Shown here: positions 51,857-63,194 of the stretch, one piece after another
Layout of the letters: each line of letters begins with the position of its first letter
Position numbering within the stretch: the first letter of the stretch is position 1
Program-made: the position numbers and the translations under genes
Origin: Phialocephala subalpina
Taxonomy: Eukaryota; Ascomycota; Leotiomycetes; Helotiales; Mollisiaceae
Reading direction: 5' to 3'
NCBI GenBank assembly: GCA_900073065.1
Contig: FJOG01000009.1
Coordinates: 66,782 to 130,781, forward strand
Length of the DNA stretch: 64,000 nt
The notes under the pieces: model-generated
Told to the model about the DNA's origin: nothing
The model's input: the letters and a program-made list of their open reading frames with translations, nothing else
Database searches by the model: none

Positions 51857-52936
51857 TCACTCATCGTCATCTTGTTTCATGACAGGCACCATGACTTCTC
51901 CGTTATCTCGCGGCTTCTCAGCTCTCAAAAGCCAAAACAACCACTCTTCTGCTGGCCTGAACACAAGCACAACCCAATTCAGCAACCACCCGAGACCAAC
52001 AACCATCGCTCCTGCCACACAATCCAGTACCCAGTGATTCGCTGTACTGATCACCACAATCGCCATGATACCGGGATACAAATATCCCAGTGCTCTCAAC
52101 CAGGCATGCCTCCCCCACATTGCAATCGAACAACCAATCAATAAGGCAGTTCCGAAATGCAACGATGGCATGGCAGCGATCGTCAATTGGAATCGGTTAT
52201 TTGCCCAGTCACTCGGAGGACTCGTACCTGGTTGGGTAAGAGATGGATGCAAAACATCAACAAAGTGGTAGGAGGAAGGCATGAGTCGAGGTGGGGTGCA
52301 GCGATATAGTGTGAGGACGAAGAAGGCGAGAAAGTTGTTGAGGAAGATGGTCCGACGTAACCGTTGGTACTTCTCTCGAGGGAAGTAGCTAGGCTGTTGT
52401 CAGTACAATCCAAAGAAGGAAGGAAGGTGCGAGTCAACGAACGTGTATGCATATCCCAGAAATGCGACTCCAACTGTGATGTGGGCCACGTATACGTCAC
52501 AAAGCAAGGTCATGACCCAACTTTTACATCTCGTCAAGACGAATTGCTGCACCGAATGTTCAATGTCTATCCCCAGCCATTTTTCAATATCTAGAACTCT
52601 TATCGCATTTCTCTTTGCAAAATCAAATGTGGCAGCCTTTCTTACCGGATCCCTGTTGATCCATACTGCTGTTCGGGCTCGCAGAAGTTGGTATGGCCAG
52701 TACGTCAAAGCCCAATACCATATCTCGAGCAGGAAGGGGAATTTTCGGAAGAATCGAGAGAGAAGAGTACCATGGAGGCCGCTATTATCTGGATGTGGAA
52801 GCCAGCGCTCTATTCTTGAATTTTGGGGGAAGTGCAAAATCGGTGGTCGCTCGATGAGAGGTGTGTTCGCATTTGGGATATCGGACTCAGACTGTGCGAA
52901 GTCAGTGATGGCTCCATTATTAAGATCCTCTATCAT
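51857..52936 (-). CDS. PAP2-superfamily membrane phosphatase / inositolphosphotransferase-like
   Basis: Two exons (52936-52443 and 52388-51857, 54-nt intron) give 341 residues with several membrane segments. The PAP2-type active-site parts are visible: R-C-T-P-P-R-L at 194-200, P-S-L-H at 239-242 with His242, and N-H-W-V-L-D at 282-287 with His283 and Asp287. The layout matches the branch that includes inositolphosphorylceramide synthase-like proteins, which move phosphate-linked head groups on membrane lipids. The protein is shorter than a typical fungal IPC synthase, so a different lipid phosphatase/transferase is likely. The C-terminus is charged and acidic. It lies in the secretory membranes by family; the substrate is unknown. 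Confidence 0.85.
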
Positions 52937-53933
52937 TCTCTTACCTCCCGAATGGCTTCATATCTTGAGCCTTTTCTGCGGGTTCTGTTTGCAAGTGTTG
53001 CAACAGTAAAAATCAAAACAATGCCTATACACAAGATCAATCTATCTGTCCAACCCACAACAGGATCTCAGAATACCTACCCAAAGGCTCAACAACATTT
53101 TTGATTCCCATATTTTGTATCACTCATTTACAGGAATCCTATGACACCAAAACATTGCTCGCTGCACCACACCCTCGGCTGTTTTGCAACTGTTCCGAGG
53201 ATTCCGGCGTGTTATATCTGGCCACATTTTATCTCTTCACGTTGATCCGAATCAAGATCAACCACGTACAGCCTCAGTATTGTGCTGTAAGATGATGGTG
53301 CATCTGCCGTATGCCAAGTCTCAACCTCCGAGGATCCGAAGATAGTAAGCAGTCGTGTGCGTGGCTCTTGCGTAAGACGACCAAATAAGCTTCCGTTATT
53401 GGCGGCGGGTGGCTGCCGGATCGACACTACATGGATATTTCGAGAATTGTGATTCGAAAATGAGAAAGACCTGATCTATCTGCTGAAATCGTTAGTTTTG
53501 AAGGGGACTGGGAGAATTCCGTGTCTTGGCATCGAGTGTGGGATTGTTGGCTGTGCCCCAGGTTATTCGCCATCCATGATTGGGCCATTGCATATAATAT
53601 TAGGGATTCTGGGAAGCTGAATATTCCCAATCAGATGTGTCCTGACTTCTCGAGTAGTATTGGTAGGTCGCATATGTGCTGTCAAATTTCCACAATTGAA
53701 GACGATGGGATGCTGCAATTTGCTCGGAGGTGTAGATGCAGTTAGATCTTCGCAGTCGATAACTAGGTCTGTCTTTGTTATTAACAGGCTGTATAGAAAC
53801 AGATGACTGGTGATTAGAGTCTGGGGAGCTCAAAGGATGAAAGGATTAGAGTTAAGGCTGCGAATAACGGCTTCCCAGTCAGCTTGAGTTCTCATCGTTG
53901 TTGTCTCGCACATGACCACCTTTCGAAGCCCAG
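52937..53933. other. Intergenic, nothing recognised
   Basis: About 1 kb containing the PAP2 promoter and the 3' flank of the first 2EXR gene. No coding signal stands out on either strand. Confidence 0.45.
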
Positions 53934-54530
53934 TCAAATAGTGAAAAGGACAGCAGCAACCAGATTTCTCGACGGCCGCGGATTTGACACAGCCAAATTT
54001 GGTCGACTTTCTTGGCGTTGAATGGCTCTTGTTGTTCGGGGCCAGAAGTCTGGATATATGTGCTCGATATTGACGACTCGAACCTTAGATCCGAACTCGG
54101 CAAGTTGGTCGACGTTGGAGAAGCCCGACTTTCCCTCCCATACCTTCCCTCCAATATTCAAAACTCCAACCATGTAATGTTCGAGGGAATCCAGGGTAAA
54201 TGAAACTTCGTCCACACTGTGGTCAAAAGCGAAGGGGAGGACCATAGTCTCTAGTGCTGCTGCTGTACCAAGAATGAAGTAGTGACGTAATGTCTCTGCT
54301 CGGCTTTCGTGATTAACTTGGAGAGTGATGGGAAGCAGTTTCGAGATTTTCTTTCGGACGGACTCGGGGTACTTGAACTCGATCTTGCTAACGACGTACT
54401 CCATATGTTGCTTTCGATATGTAGAGATTCCGACAACCCTGCCTGCACGGAAAGACATCTTCCAGATCTTCTGACGCAGTTCGATGGGAAGGCGAGGAAA
54501 AGGTTCGAAGGTTTTGGGATTTTTCGCCAT
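53934..54530 (-). CDS. 2EXR-domain protein A
   Basis: 198 residues from an ATG at 54530. The 2EXR signature begins F-P-R-L-P-I-E-L-R-Q-K-I-W at residue 11 and ends with P-I-T-L-Q-V-N-H-E-S-R-A-E-T-L-R-H-Y around 70-85. The remainder is less conserved. 2EXR proteins are a large, expanded family in filamentous fungi with no established biochemical role. This copy is shorter than copies C and D and lacks their C-terminal G-E-x-A-P block, so it may be truncated or have a further exon. It is the most distal member of a one-strand cluster. Confidence 0.75.
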   Translation of the reverse strand: MAKNPKTFEPFPRLPIELRQKIWKMSFRAGRVVGISTYRKQHMEYVVSKIEFKYPESVRKKISKLLPITLQVNHESRAETLRHYFILGTAAALETMVLPFAFDHSVDEVSFTLDSLEHYMVGVLNIGGKVWEGKSGFSNVDQLAEFGSKVRVVNIEHIYPDFWPRTTRAIQRQESRPNLAVSNPRPSRNLVAAVLFTI

Positions 54531-55982
54531 CTACTCGTAGATCGGTGCCATGCTTCCTTGCTATGTTTTGAGAGGGAACTAAGCAAAGAAACTTACCTTG
54601 ACTCCCTGCTTCTCTCGAGGCCCGAGAAAGCAAGGGTGTGCGTTGATCGGCAGAGAAATGCACGATTCTCTGCTTGTGTCGCGCCTCGAATTTGTAGAAG
54701 ATAACCGGCCGCATTTCCACACGTGACTGGATGGTTGACGTCTTGCAACATGGAATTAGTGCCGGATTCCAGGGTATACACATAGAGCTAAAGCTCGCTG
54801 GTGTTGAAGGAAAGTTCCAGACCGCGACACTCGGTGTTTAGAAAGCTAAAAAAAAAATCCACGCAGTAGCTACCTCGCATTTGCTAACTATAGTTGAAGT
54901 CGCATTCCTATGGAGTAAACTAGGCTTGCTTCGCGCTCAAGGTCCTCTAGACAATGGCTTTGATGTTTCTAATTCTTTGTATAACTGTCGAGAACGTCCC
55001 GCATAGCCATGTTTCTGAAGATATCTTAATGGAATACTATGCTAATGAGGGCCTCATCGGTGTTGCAAACCTCCCAACTTTACATTGATCTTCCCAGGAA
55101 ACTTTATCTAAAAGAGGAGGACCTTTGGCCAGCACCAGAATTTCCGCATAGCTAAGTTCGTTTGATTTCTCTGCCACGGCTGAGTCGCCAAAAGTGATGA
55201 GCTTCATACACCAATAATGAAGCCTGGTAACAGTGACTGAAAATTATGGTTAGAGCGACTTCCGGGTAGCCAGCACTATAGCATTGTACATCATCTTATA
55301 TTTTCTCTAGTCGTCAGTCCCTAGATAATTCAATTCTATAATGTCATTGTTCCATTATTCGTATTACGACTCCCAAAATCACTTGTATCCACCTTCAGGT
55401 TGGAGCGTCTCTTCGTCAAGACTCAAGGCTTTTGGTGAAAGACAGCATTTTATTTTGCACTCTAGAAGGCTAAGTCATGAGCTACTCAAATATCGTATTG
55501 TGGTATAGGAAATACCTCATTGCAAGTACAGCAACGGCTCATGCAAAGCTTTCTGCTGTCTGTCGCAGCATCCGCTCTATATCCCAATCATGCTGCAAGT
55601 CCTTTTCCGATTCTCGCGGACATTTACTGAGATATAGATTGCTTACTTTCCCTTGAAAGTCATTCCATACCACCGTCTGACTCTCTGTTAAGACTCTGCT
55701 TCATCCTCCTCTTCATCGATGCTGTCGTCTTCATCCGTCTCCCCCTCAGTCCCCTTCTTTGCAATTCAACAAGCTTCTGGAACTTCTGAATCATTTTGTG
55801 GGGCCGAACTATCCGGTCAGTTCTGTCCTTCGGAATGCTGTCCTTGGTAAAAGTAAAAAGACATTTTTGAGGCGTGGAAAGTTTTTGAAGACACAGCAAG
55901 CTCCTGGCTGGTAGTCTGAGTCTGGCTCGTGCATAGCCCAGAACGACGCATCATTCAATGGTACTGATGGAATGTACAAAGT
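54531..55982. other. Intergenic, nothing recognised
   Basis: This is a 1.45-kb gap in the 2EXR cluster. It is AT-balanced, without a supported frame. The short basic frame at 55660-55899 on the minus strand has no family features. Confidence 0.45.
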
Positions 55983-56220
55983 CTACACCTCAGCCCTGAT
56001 GTTTGCAACAACCTCGTTCATATCAGGCAGCCATGATCCCTCGTCAGATTGGTTCCATGGAAATCTCAACACGTCATAGCACGTCATTCTGGCTTTGTCG
56101 ATAGTTGGGGCATAGCAGAAAGGTACAACATTGTAAGCTGGTCCCAAGTTCCTATCGACAATGTGATAGTATCGTAAGGTCTCCGTACAACTTCCGTGGT
56201 TGATGTTCGTGTACATATAC
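55983..56220 (-). pseudogene. 2EXR-domain relic B
   Basis: Only the second half of the domain is readable: N-I-N-H-G-S-C-T-E-T-L-R-Y-Y, followed by V-P-F-C-Y and D-V-L-R-F-P-W. It aligns to N-H-E-S-R-A-E-T-L-R-H-Y in copy A. Upstream (56221-56640) there are stops and no F-P-x-L-P-x-E-L motif in any frame. It looks like a decayed copy. Confidence 0.55.
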
Positions 56221-56924
56221 TAAGCCTCATCGGCGATTCAGTGGCGCAACGTGTTCTAGCGCGTTTCGTGGCCACGAAGGTGAGCAGGAAGGTCGGCGTT
56301 CTTCCTAAATAGAGTCGCGTAATGATCAACCTGTCTGCGAGGCCTATCTTTTGCCATAAACGAACGTTGGGTGATCGACAAAGAGTGTCGAGGTGGGAAG
56401 ACTGAAGTTGAAGGAGGTTTTGTATTTGGAATGAAGAAGAAGGTTCTTGAAAAGGAAGTCGCACTTCAAGAGACCCACTCTTGTTCGCGCGCTTGATAGC
56501 CGAGTGTGTTCAAGACCAACGTCCCATTTAGTTTCCACTGAATAACCTGAGTGTTTTATAAGCTTAAGGGGGCACTTTTCAACTTTTGTGGGTTTGAAAA
56601 GAGCGTCTGTGGAAAGAAATATTTCATAAGCCAAGATTCAAGTGAACACAACCAACTTAGGTAAGAATGGGCTAGAGAAAAGCTGTAAGACAGATCACCC
56701 GCAAGTGTTGCTTCATCAACGCAAGGATCTTTCAGGACATGCCTGCGATGAAATATTCCCATTTTGGAAACATTCGAAGTCGAATTTTTGGAAAGATTCG
56801 TTGCATTGCTCACCCCAAGTCTACCTACAGCAAACCCCGCAAAGCCCCAAGGGCATTAGCTCAGACTGTCCACATTTAGGGTTTCTCCCTATTCTGCAGG
56901 AAGTGTTTCTCGAAGGCAGCATTA
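56221..56924. other. Intergenic, possible decayed 5' part of relic B
   Basis: Frames of about 100 codons are open on the minus strand (56344-56634, 56084-56464), but none shows the domain start. Nothing else is seen. Confidence 0.4.
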
Positions 56925-57935
56925 TCAACTGCCGGATTCTGCTTCTCCATGCTCTTTCATCCACCGCGTAAGATGTTTCTTGGCTATTCTTTGTCCGTCC
57001 AGAAGATAGACTGTCCCTTCCAGAATTGGCATCCCGTTGCAAGTATGAGCCTGGGGCAGAACCTTCGGCTTATCTTTCACATCGCCCAATTTCCAAAGCG
57101 GATTGCCGCAGCCACAATAGCATTTTGTGTTTCGATCGCGGTAATAAGATCCAAAGTAATCTTTCCAACCCAGCGTCGACATAGACCGGCGTGATTGTCC
57201 AATGAAGTTGCATACGTCAAGGAAGAACATCCCCCCTTTCCCTTCTGACACCAACTCGTCTGTGACAGCATGTTGATTCGCAATACATCTGTATCCACCC
57301 TGTATCCTGTTCCAGCCCACGTAACCAAGGCAGAGCCCTTTGATCATACCCTGTGCCCAGTTCTCCTGTTTTTGGCGTTCTTCAGGCAACATGGACTCGA
57401 TCTTAGTCTGCCGTTGTGCCATTTTCTGATCGTCGCTGCTTTTGAAGATAGACTTGGCGAATAATGGAGCTTGCGATCTCGTATCTGAAGCTATAGTCTG
57501 GGAACTTGATGGTCGGGAAGAGATAGCTGGTGTCTTTTTCTTTTCATCGGTCGATTTGTACTTCTCGGCTGGATACACACTGGGAATTCTCTGGGAATCT
57601 CGCCTTGATGAAGCTTCAAATATGGAAGGATGATGTGCAGCCTCTTTAGCGGTGGGCTTGCTAGAATGTTTTAATGAAGATGCGGTGAGATTGTCGCGTT
57701 TGGAAAGGTAGAGGGGTGCCGAGGGTGCGGAGCTTGGGGATCCTTGCTTGGTCTTGGCTAGCATTCGATCAAGAAGATCATCTTTAGCTTTGGGAGACGC
57801 CGGGGTCTCGGACTGATTTTGGGATCGAGAAGATACTCGTTTTGGATTTTGAGCTGCATCTTTAGTTGAAGGCTCGGAGTTGGACGGACGGGAGCCTTTC
57901 CCTTTCCCTTTCTTTCCTTCTTTCCTGTCACCCAT
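56925..57935 (-). CDS. Hypothetical protein, disordered N-terminus and Cys-rich C-terminus
   Basis: 336 residues from an ATG at 57935. Residues 1-190 are low-complexity, rich in Lys, Ser, Pro and Gln, and probably disordered; the first 16 are strongly basic. The C-terminal 140 residues look folded: W-A-Q-G-M-I-K-G-L-C-L-G-Y-V-G-W near 195-210, G-G-Y-R-C-I-A-N-Q-H near 218, and K-C-Y-C-G-C-G near 270, which could bind a metal. No family is recognised. There is no signal peptide or membrane segment. It interrupts the 2EXR cluster on the same strand and is not itself a 2EXR protein. Confidence 0.72.
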   Translation of the reverse strand: MGDRKEGKKGKGKGSRPSNSEPSTKDAAQNPKRVSSRSQNQSETPASPKAKDDLLDRMLAKTKQGSPSSAPSAPLYLSKRDNLTASSLKHSSKPTAKEAAHHPSIFEASSRRDSQRIPSVYPAEKYKSTDEKKKTPAISSRPSSSQTIASDTRSQAPLFAKSIFKSSDDQKMAQRQTKIESMLPEERQKQENWAQGMIKGLCLGYVGWNRIQGGYRCIANQHAVTDELVSEGKGGMFFLDVCNFIGQSRRSMSTLGWKDYFGSYYRDRNTKCYCGCGNPLWKLGDVKDKPKVLPQAHTCNGMPILEGTVYLLDGQRIAKKHLTRWMKEHGEAESGS

Positions 57936-58384
57936 CGTGCTCAGGTAGGGTATTCGATAGCGCTTGATGTTGAAAGATGATGATTCTGGGATGCTAACAA
58001 GTTGTAATTTGGCGAGCTTGAAGAATGCGCATTGAGATAGGAAGTTGTGAAGTATTTAAGTAGAAGGCGTTAGGGCGTGAATCAAGGGTGTGAGTGGGAG
58101 CGAAAGCTGCTGGATCAGGGGTATGAATGCATGGAATATCCAATCATATTATGCAACTTTAGATGACCAAAGGGACATTCACAACTATTCCAGGGCCCGA
58201 TAAAAGCCCTGAAATTGTGTCACATGGGCTTGTAAAATGTGTATTTCTGGTACGCAAGCAATGACGATCGAATTCACCAAGTACTAAATACAACTAACAA
58301 GACAACACCACCGCTCCCTCCTGAATCCTTAGTATTGTCCTTGAATTGAGACACATCCTTGCTCCTTTACAAGCCCAAATACTG
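57936..58384. other. Promoter region of the hypothetical gene
   Basis: 449 bp upstream of the hypothetical gene and downstream of 2EXR copy C. No specific site is recognised. Confidence 0.4.
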
Positions 58385-59197
58385 TCATTTCTCAGACTCT
58401 CTGACAACCAGAACCTTCGGTGCTTCTCCACCCAAGAATCTCTCCTTATTCAGTGCCATATAGTTACCGATAATCCGTTGATGCTCCCCCAAGGCCTTCG
58501 TAGCCAGCTTCGGGTCTTTCTTCAACTGCTTGTCATCCACAATGAACTTCAGTTGCTTGAGACCAGAAAACAACATCATGGCGCTAAGAGGTTGTCCTAA
58601 CTGACCCTCATTCGTAGCAGTCACGTCGCCTTCGATGAAGAGCTTCAAGACATCCAACAAATCTCCATGCTCCTTGATTCTATATTTACGAATCTCCAAA
58701 GACTTGATCTCTTGAATACGATCTGGAATGTTCATCTCCATCATCTCGATGTAGTTCTCGAAGAAGTCGTCTCCATCAAGGCATTTGCAGTCTCCAAACC
58801 AAAGTGTATCTCTTTTGACATCGAAGCAGAAGCGGTAATACAAATTCCAATGTGTGCGAATGCTCTGGTTCTTGTAAAGCACCATCGTATAGTCATTCAA
58901 GGTCTGCTGTCGGCTTTCGGAGTTGATGTAGAGGGTGATTGGGAATGAGATCCAATTCTCCTTGAGCCACTCCGGACGGTCGGTATATGAGCAGCAACAT
59001 TGCGATCTGCAGCGCTCGTTGAGGCAGACTTCTCTTGGCTTCGGATATAACATGCGCCAGATGATCTGATGTATTTCAATAGGAAGTCTGGGGAAGGGGT
59101 GGAATTTTCGTAAGGTTCTGCTGGGTGGATAACTCGCGGCAGGTGTTCTGGGGGCAGCGGTGGCCTTTTGCGCTCTGATGACTTTAGTCTTCGCCAT
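58385..59197 (-). CDS. 2EXR-domain protein C
   Basis: 270 residues from the ATG at 59197; an in-frame GTG 36 bases upstream is not a fungal start. A basic, Ala/Pro-rich N-terminus precedes F-P-R-L-P-I-E-I-H-Q-I-I-W and P-I-T-L-Y-I-N-S-E-S-R-Q-Q-T-L-N-D-Y, the two halves of the 2EXR domain. A Cys-rich loop between them (C-R-S-Q-C-C-C) is unusual. A third conserved block, F-D-V-K-R-D-T-L-W-F, follows. The C-terminal G-G-E-A-P-K-V-L-V-V is shared with D and E. Function unknown. Confidence 0.85.
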   Translation of the reverse strand: MAKTKVIRAQKATAAPRTPAASYPPSRTLRKFHPFPRLPIEIHQIIWRMLYPKPREVCLNERCRSQCCCSYTDRPEWLKENWISFPITLYINSESRQQTLNDYTMVLYKNQSIRTHWNLYYRFCFDVKRDTLWFGDCKCLDGDDFFENYIEMMEMNIPDRIQEIKSLEIRKYRIKEHGDLLDVLKLFIEGDVTATNEGQLGQPLSAMMLFSGLKQLKFIVDDKQLKKDPKLATKALGEHQRIIGNYMALNKERFLGGEAPKVLVVRESEK

Positions 59198-59816
59198 GGT
59201 TCTGAGGTTCGTTCCACAGGATGACAAATGCACTTTCCTGAGTGCTCCTTGAGGTCGAGGATTGTTACGTTGAGATGTCGTAGTTTGTGACCTGAGTTTG
59301 CGCCGTTAACTCAGCTTGTGGGTCAAGTATATCGAAAAACAAAAAAATGCGTCTTCAATGAGGACCAAAGGATGTAAGGACAATGCCGAACTAGAAAGAC
59401 GTTTTGCGCAACCTATGAATATGTGTGCTGTGTGTTGGTTCACTGGGTTCGATGTGCCAACGACTTGAGGTTGGTTTTTATATTGTGGTGTGTTAGACAA
59501 AATACTGGATGGATAGGAAGAAGTACCGACTCGTGGTGCTAGTGCGGAAAATCTACCTCTATCTTGGCGAAGCGCCCGCAAGAGTTCCAAATTCGGTTCA
59601 AGAAGAATCCCTGGAGTTCTTCTTAGAAAAATTGGTCCACTATCACGCATAAGGAAAACAATTTCTTTTCATCGTGGAAGATTATGCATTTTAAGACACG
59701 GTTGTTATTTTCCTCCCAGTACGGGGCATCAGCACGTTTCTTACGTATACCAACAATATTGTACATGGTTTCTCCAAGAAACCTCTCCACCCTAGTACTT
59801 CTATGACCCTCTCAAA
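59198..59816. other. Intergenic, nothing recognised
   Basis: Spacer between 2EXR copies C and D. No coding signal beyond chance frames. Confidence 0.45.
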
Positions 59817-60885
59817 TCACCAGGTGTCGGTGATACCAGCCCAATAAAGACCCACGCGTCCCTCGACAACAACGTCGGGTGCCTTCTCACTCGCAAATAT
59901 GTCCTTATGCTTCTCCAAGAAGGTCGTAATCTCCTTTTGATATTCTCCGACCACTTTCTGCTGGCTTCGCTGGCCTATTTCGACTTCATCAATCCCTATT
60001 TGTAAAAATACTGGTGTCAGTTTACTGCCTTTATTTGTTTCAAAAATACTAAGCATTTGCATCAGAAATATATTCGGAATATACCTGGAGCCACGACACC
60101 TAGGACAATAACAAAAAGAGAAAAATTCGTTCTCTGAGATGTTTAGACTTACAAAGGTTGATCTTGATGTGCTTGAGACCGGGAAACTGCAAGACCCCTC
60201 CTAACACAACCTCTTTTGCAACTGCAGGCCCTCCAACACGGCAGAATCTCTCCAGGCTGGTGTCTGGAAACTTGAGCATCAGATCTGCAGTATCAAAAAC
60301 TGTCGAGTATCCCCTAATCTCAATTCTTTCGATTCTTTCGAATGCGTTGGGTGCCGCATTTTGTAAGAACTTGATCCACCTCGAGAGCTTCTTTCGATCT
60401 AAGTCGCTGATCATAGGACCCATCGCACAGCAGCAACGAAGATAGAGGTTATCTCTCTTCGGATCAAAAACCAACTGCTGGGAGACTTGGCGCTCGTTCT
60501 CCGATATCTTCCACAAAATAATGGTGTAGTTTTGCAGGGTTTCTTGCCGGCTTTCGGAATTGATATGAAGGGTAATTGGGAGAGGATAACGGCGTGCTCT
60601 TGTCTGAGGTCTGCAGTAACTCCTGTGGCAGACCCGGACATGACATGGTGGGGTGATGTTGACAGATCGTGAGTTTGGGAAACACTCTCTCCATATCATG
60701 CGGCGGATCTCAATGGGAAGGTCTGCGAACAGTTGGAAGTCTTTCAAGTCTTCGCCCCGCTGAATGAATAGGACTTGGTCGCTGTCGGGTAATTCGAGGA
60801 AAATATCTTTGTTGGCACCCGCTATCTCAGCCTCGAGGCGCAAAGTTTCCACCGCGGCCGCAAACTCATCGTCAAGGTTTGACAT
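59817..60885 (-). CDS. 2EXR-domain protein D
   Basis: From an ATG at 60885. Exon 1 (60885-60153) carries an acidic N-terminus with L-P-D-S-D-Q-V-L-F-I, the domain start F-A-D-L-P-I-E-I-R-R-M-I-W, the second half P-I-T-L-H-I-N-S-E-S-R-Q-E-T-L-Q-N-Y and F-D-P-K-R-D-N-L-Y-L. A GTAAGT donor follows. Exon 2 (59995-59817) supplies F-A-S-E-K-A-P-D-V-V-V, giving 303 residues. The proposed 157-nt intron is long for this window, and a small extra exon near 60095 is possible. It is the closest relative of copy E. Function unknown. Confidence 0.8.
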
Positions 60886-61684
60886 GATAAGGAGGCGAAA
60901 TTGGTCGTCGGTTCGTTGGGAGATTTCGGATGCGGGTTGATCTTGTGCTTTGTCTGCAATTACATGCGCCGGCAGTAATTCGTCTTGGAAAATATTGGAG
61001 TTGATCGCGAAGGTCGATGAAAGAGCTGGTATTCTAGAGCGAAGCTGTGTCGAGGTACCGTAGCGTCTTCGCTTAAATTTATGCGTCCATTTCTTCCCTC
61101 AACTCACTCCTCAATGAAGGGCTAGAATAAGAGGAGGTAGTGAGATTTGAGATGCTTGAGATATTAGATTGTATGAACACTCTTACAAATCGTAGAGGAT
61201 GTTGAAATTGATTTATGGGATGCAAATTTCGAGTCACGTGCAATCTCCTCCCTTCCAAGGCTCCACTTTTTCCAGTGTGTGGCTGATACTACCAGCAGGA
61301 CGGAAGAATGAGAATTGACCATGCTACGAGATCCTTAAGAGTTGATTTGTTCGTTTCTTGGCAAAGATGAAGCAGCACAATTTCACGGTTCGAGAGTGTT
61401 CTTGCATACAGTAGAATTTCCTCGACTTTGCATTATGCTTCCCATTTTACATTGTTGGGCTGAAGTCCCCGCCAAGGCTTCTACAGTAATATAAATCCGG
61501 CTCCATGATCTCAAGGAGGAGCAACCGTTTGAGATCATCCCTCGTCTGGCCCCCAATCTCCATTTAGAAAATGCGCTCGATCGGTATCTGCTAGAAACTC
61601 TCAGATATGATACACAAAGGCCGACTATCCAACACCAACGTTCCATAAACTCTCCATCTTTCCTACCGAGACCGCGATTACAAT
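60886..61684. other. Intergenic, nothing recognised
   Basis: Spacer between copies D and E, containing the promoter of D. No supported gene. Confidence 0.45.
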
Positions 61685-62665
61685 TTAACAACCGCCAAGA
61701 TCCATGACTACCGCGGGTGCCTTCTCCCCAGCAAAGACATGCTTATGTAGGTTGAGGTATTCCCCAATCAGAACTAGAAGTCTTTCCGTATCGCGTGGTT
61801 CACAATCAGGCTCGGGGCATATATGGAACATCACTTTCTGGAGACTGGTCAAGTGGAAAATTCCTTCGAAGGTCGGGTCTCTTCTGGCTCCATATCCTGT
61901 TTGGTACCAACTGAAAGAAGACGGGTGTTTTGTCGAGGAGGATGCAACAAGTTCTTCCAACGAGCCTTCCATGATGTCTAGGTCGTCATTGAGGCGAGCC
62001 TCTAGGTTCCTGATCTTGGCCAATTGCTCAGGAGCCGCCGCACTCAGGCGAGACATCCATCTACCGAAGTAGAATCTGCTCTGATTGATGCAGCCGTAGT
62101 CGAGATAAACGGAGTCTCGTATAGGGTCAAACCAGATTGCTCTGTGTAGATACGTGTCGGGAAATGTCGAAGAGCCACTCTCTGGGAGTAAGTCATCCGT
62201 GAAGATGAAAGTGTAGTGTTGGAGTGTTTTGTCGCGGCTCTCGGAGTTGATGTGAAGAGTCAAGGGAAGTGGTTCGCAAATGGCAGCTTTGAGTCGTCGA
62301 TAGCAGGCAAAGCATTTATCCTCCTCCGGACATTAGCAATTGAGGCAGACAGACCGAGGGTTAGGAAAGTTGAGTCTCCAAATCTTAAGTTGCAGCTCAA
62401 TTGGCAGCTTCGAGAACAAAGTAAATGTATCGAGGTCTTCTCCTAATTGTAGAAACAATTGTTGATCCGCATCTGGTAGCTCAGCGAAAAGAGCCAGAGT
62501 CTCTGTAGGCAAGTCCATGGCATCCATTGCGAATTTATCCTTGTGTTCTCCCCTCTGATATCGTGTTCCTCCGATGCCTTTTCCCGATAGCCTTATTCCG
62601 GAGTTCGTTCTATGTTTGGTTCGGTGGGATCGACAGGGCGTATGGCGCGTGTAGTGACTGAACAT
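61685..62665 (-). pseudogene. 2EXR-domain protein E with one nonsense codon
   Basis: The reading frame is continuous from 62665 to 61685 except for one TAA at 62333-62335, right after R-S-V-C-L-N-C. Before it come L-P-D-A-D-Q-Q-L-F-L and F-S-K-L-P-I-E-L-Q-L-K-I-W; after it come L-T-L-H-I-N-S-E-S-R-D-K-T-L-Q-H-Y and F-A-G-E-K-A-P-A-V-V-M. The true start may be the M-D-A-M-D at 62527. TAA for an original CAA is a single C-to-T change. A sequencing error, or a strain-specific allele, cannot be excluded from one sequence. Confidence 0.75.
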
Positions 62666-63194
62666 TTGACGCGCAAGGGGTGACGCACATTCGATTCAAC
62701 ACCTGGGCTATGCTGTGCCGGGAGTTGTTTTGGGGTAGGAAAGAAATTTTTGAAGGGATGCAGATATTGCAAGTTCGCTTATGGTACGCTAAGGTTTTCC
62801 TGTTTGTGGTGGATCACCTTTAGCAATTGGGACAATTCGTTCAACTGAACCCTAAGGTACTTTCTAGTATCGACAAGGCTTCAAATTCGCTGACTTCTCA
62901 ATGCCCTTGATATGTCTTCTTTGGTAATTCAATGTGTCTTTTGAGAAAGTATGTCGTAGTGCATGAGTTCTTGATGTCTCTTGTCTTCATTTTCTCTGCA
63001 CTATTTGTGGTTCCTTCTACCCAGTATCTAATGCTTACGATAGTTTATTGAGGCCTAGATGATAACCTCAGGAATTCTTTCCCCTTCCAAGCAAAACCTA
63101 TGCAAGTTGAGATATGCTTCCATAGCGGCTTATAATCTAGCTTGGGTCTTTGGCTTGTAATCTACCTCCCCATCAACCAAGGCGCCTCCATCTC
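62666..63194. other. Intergenic, nothing recognised
   Basis: Spacer between copies E and F. The 3' part (63070-63194) may hold the degraded tail of F. Confidence 0.4.
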
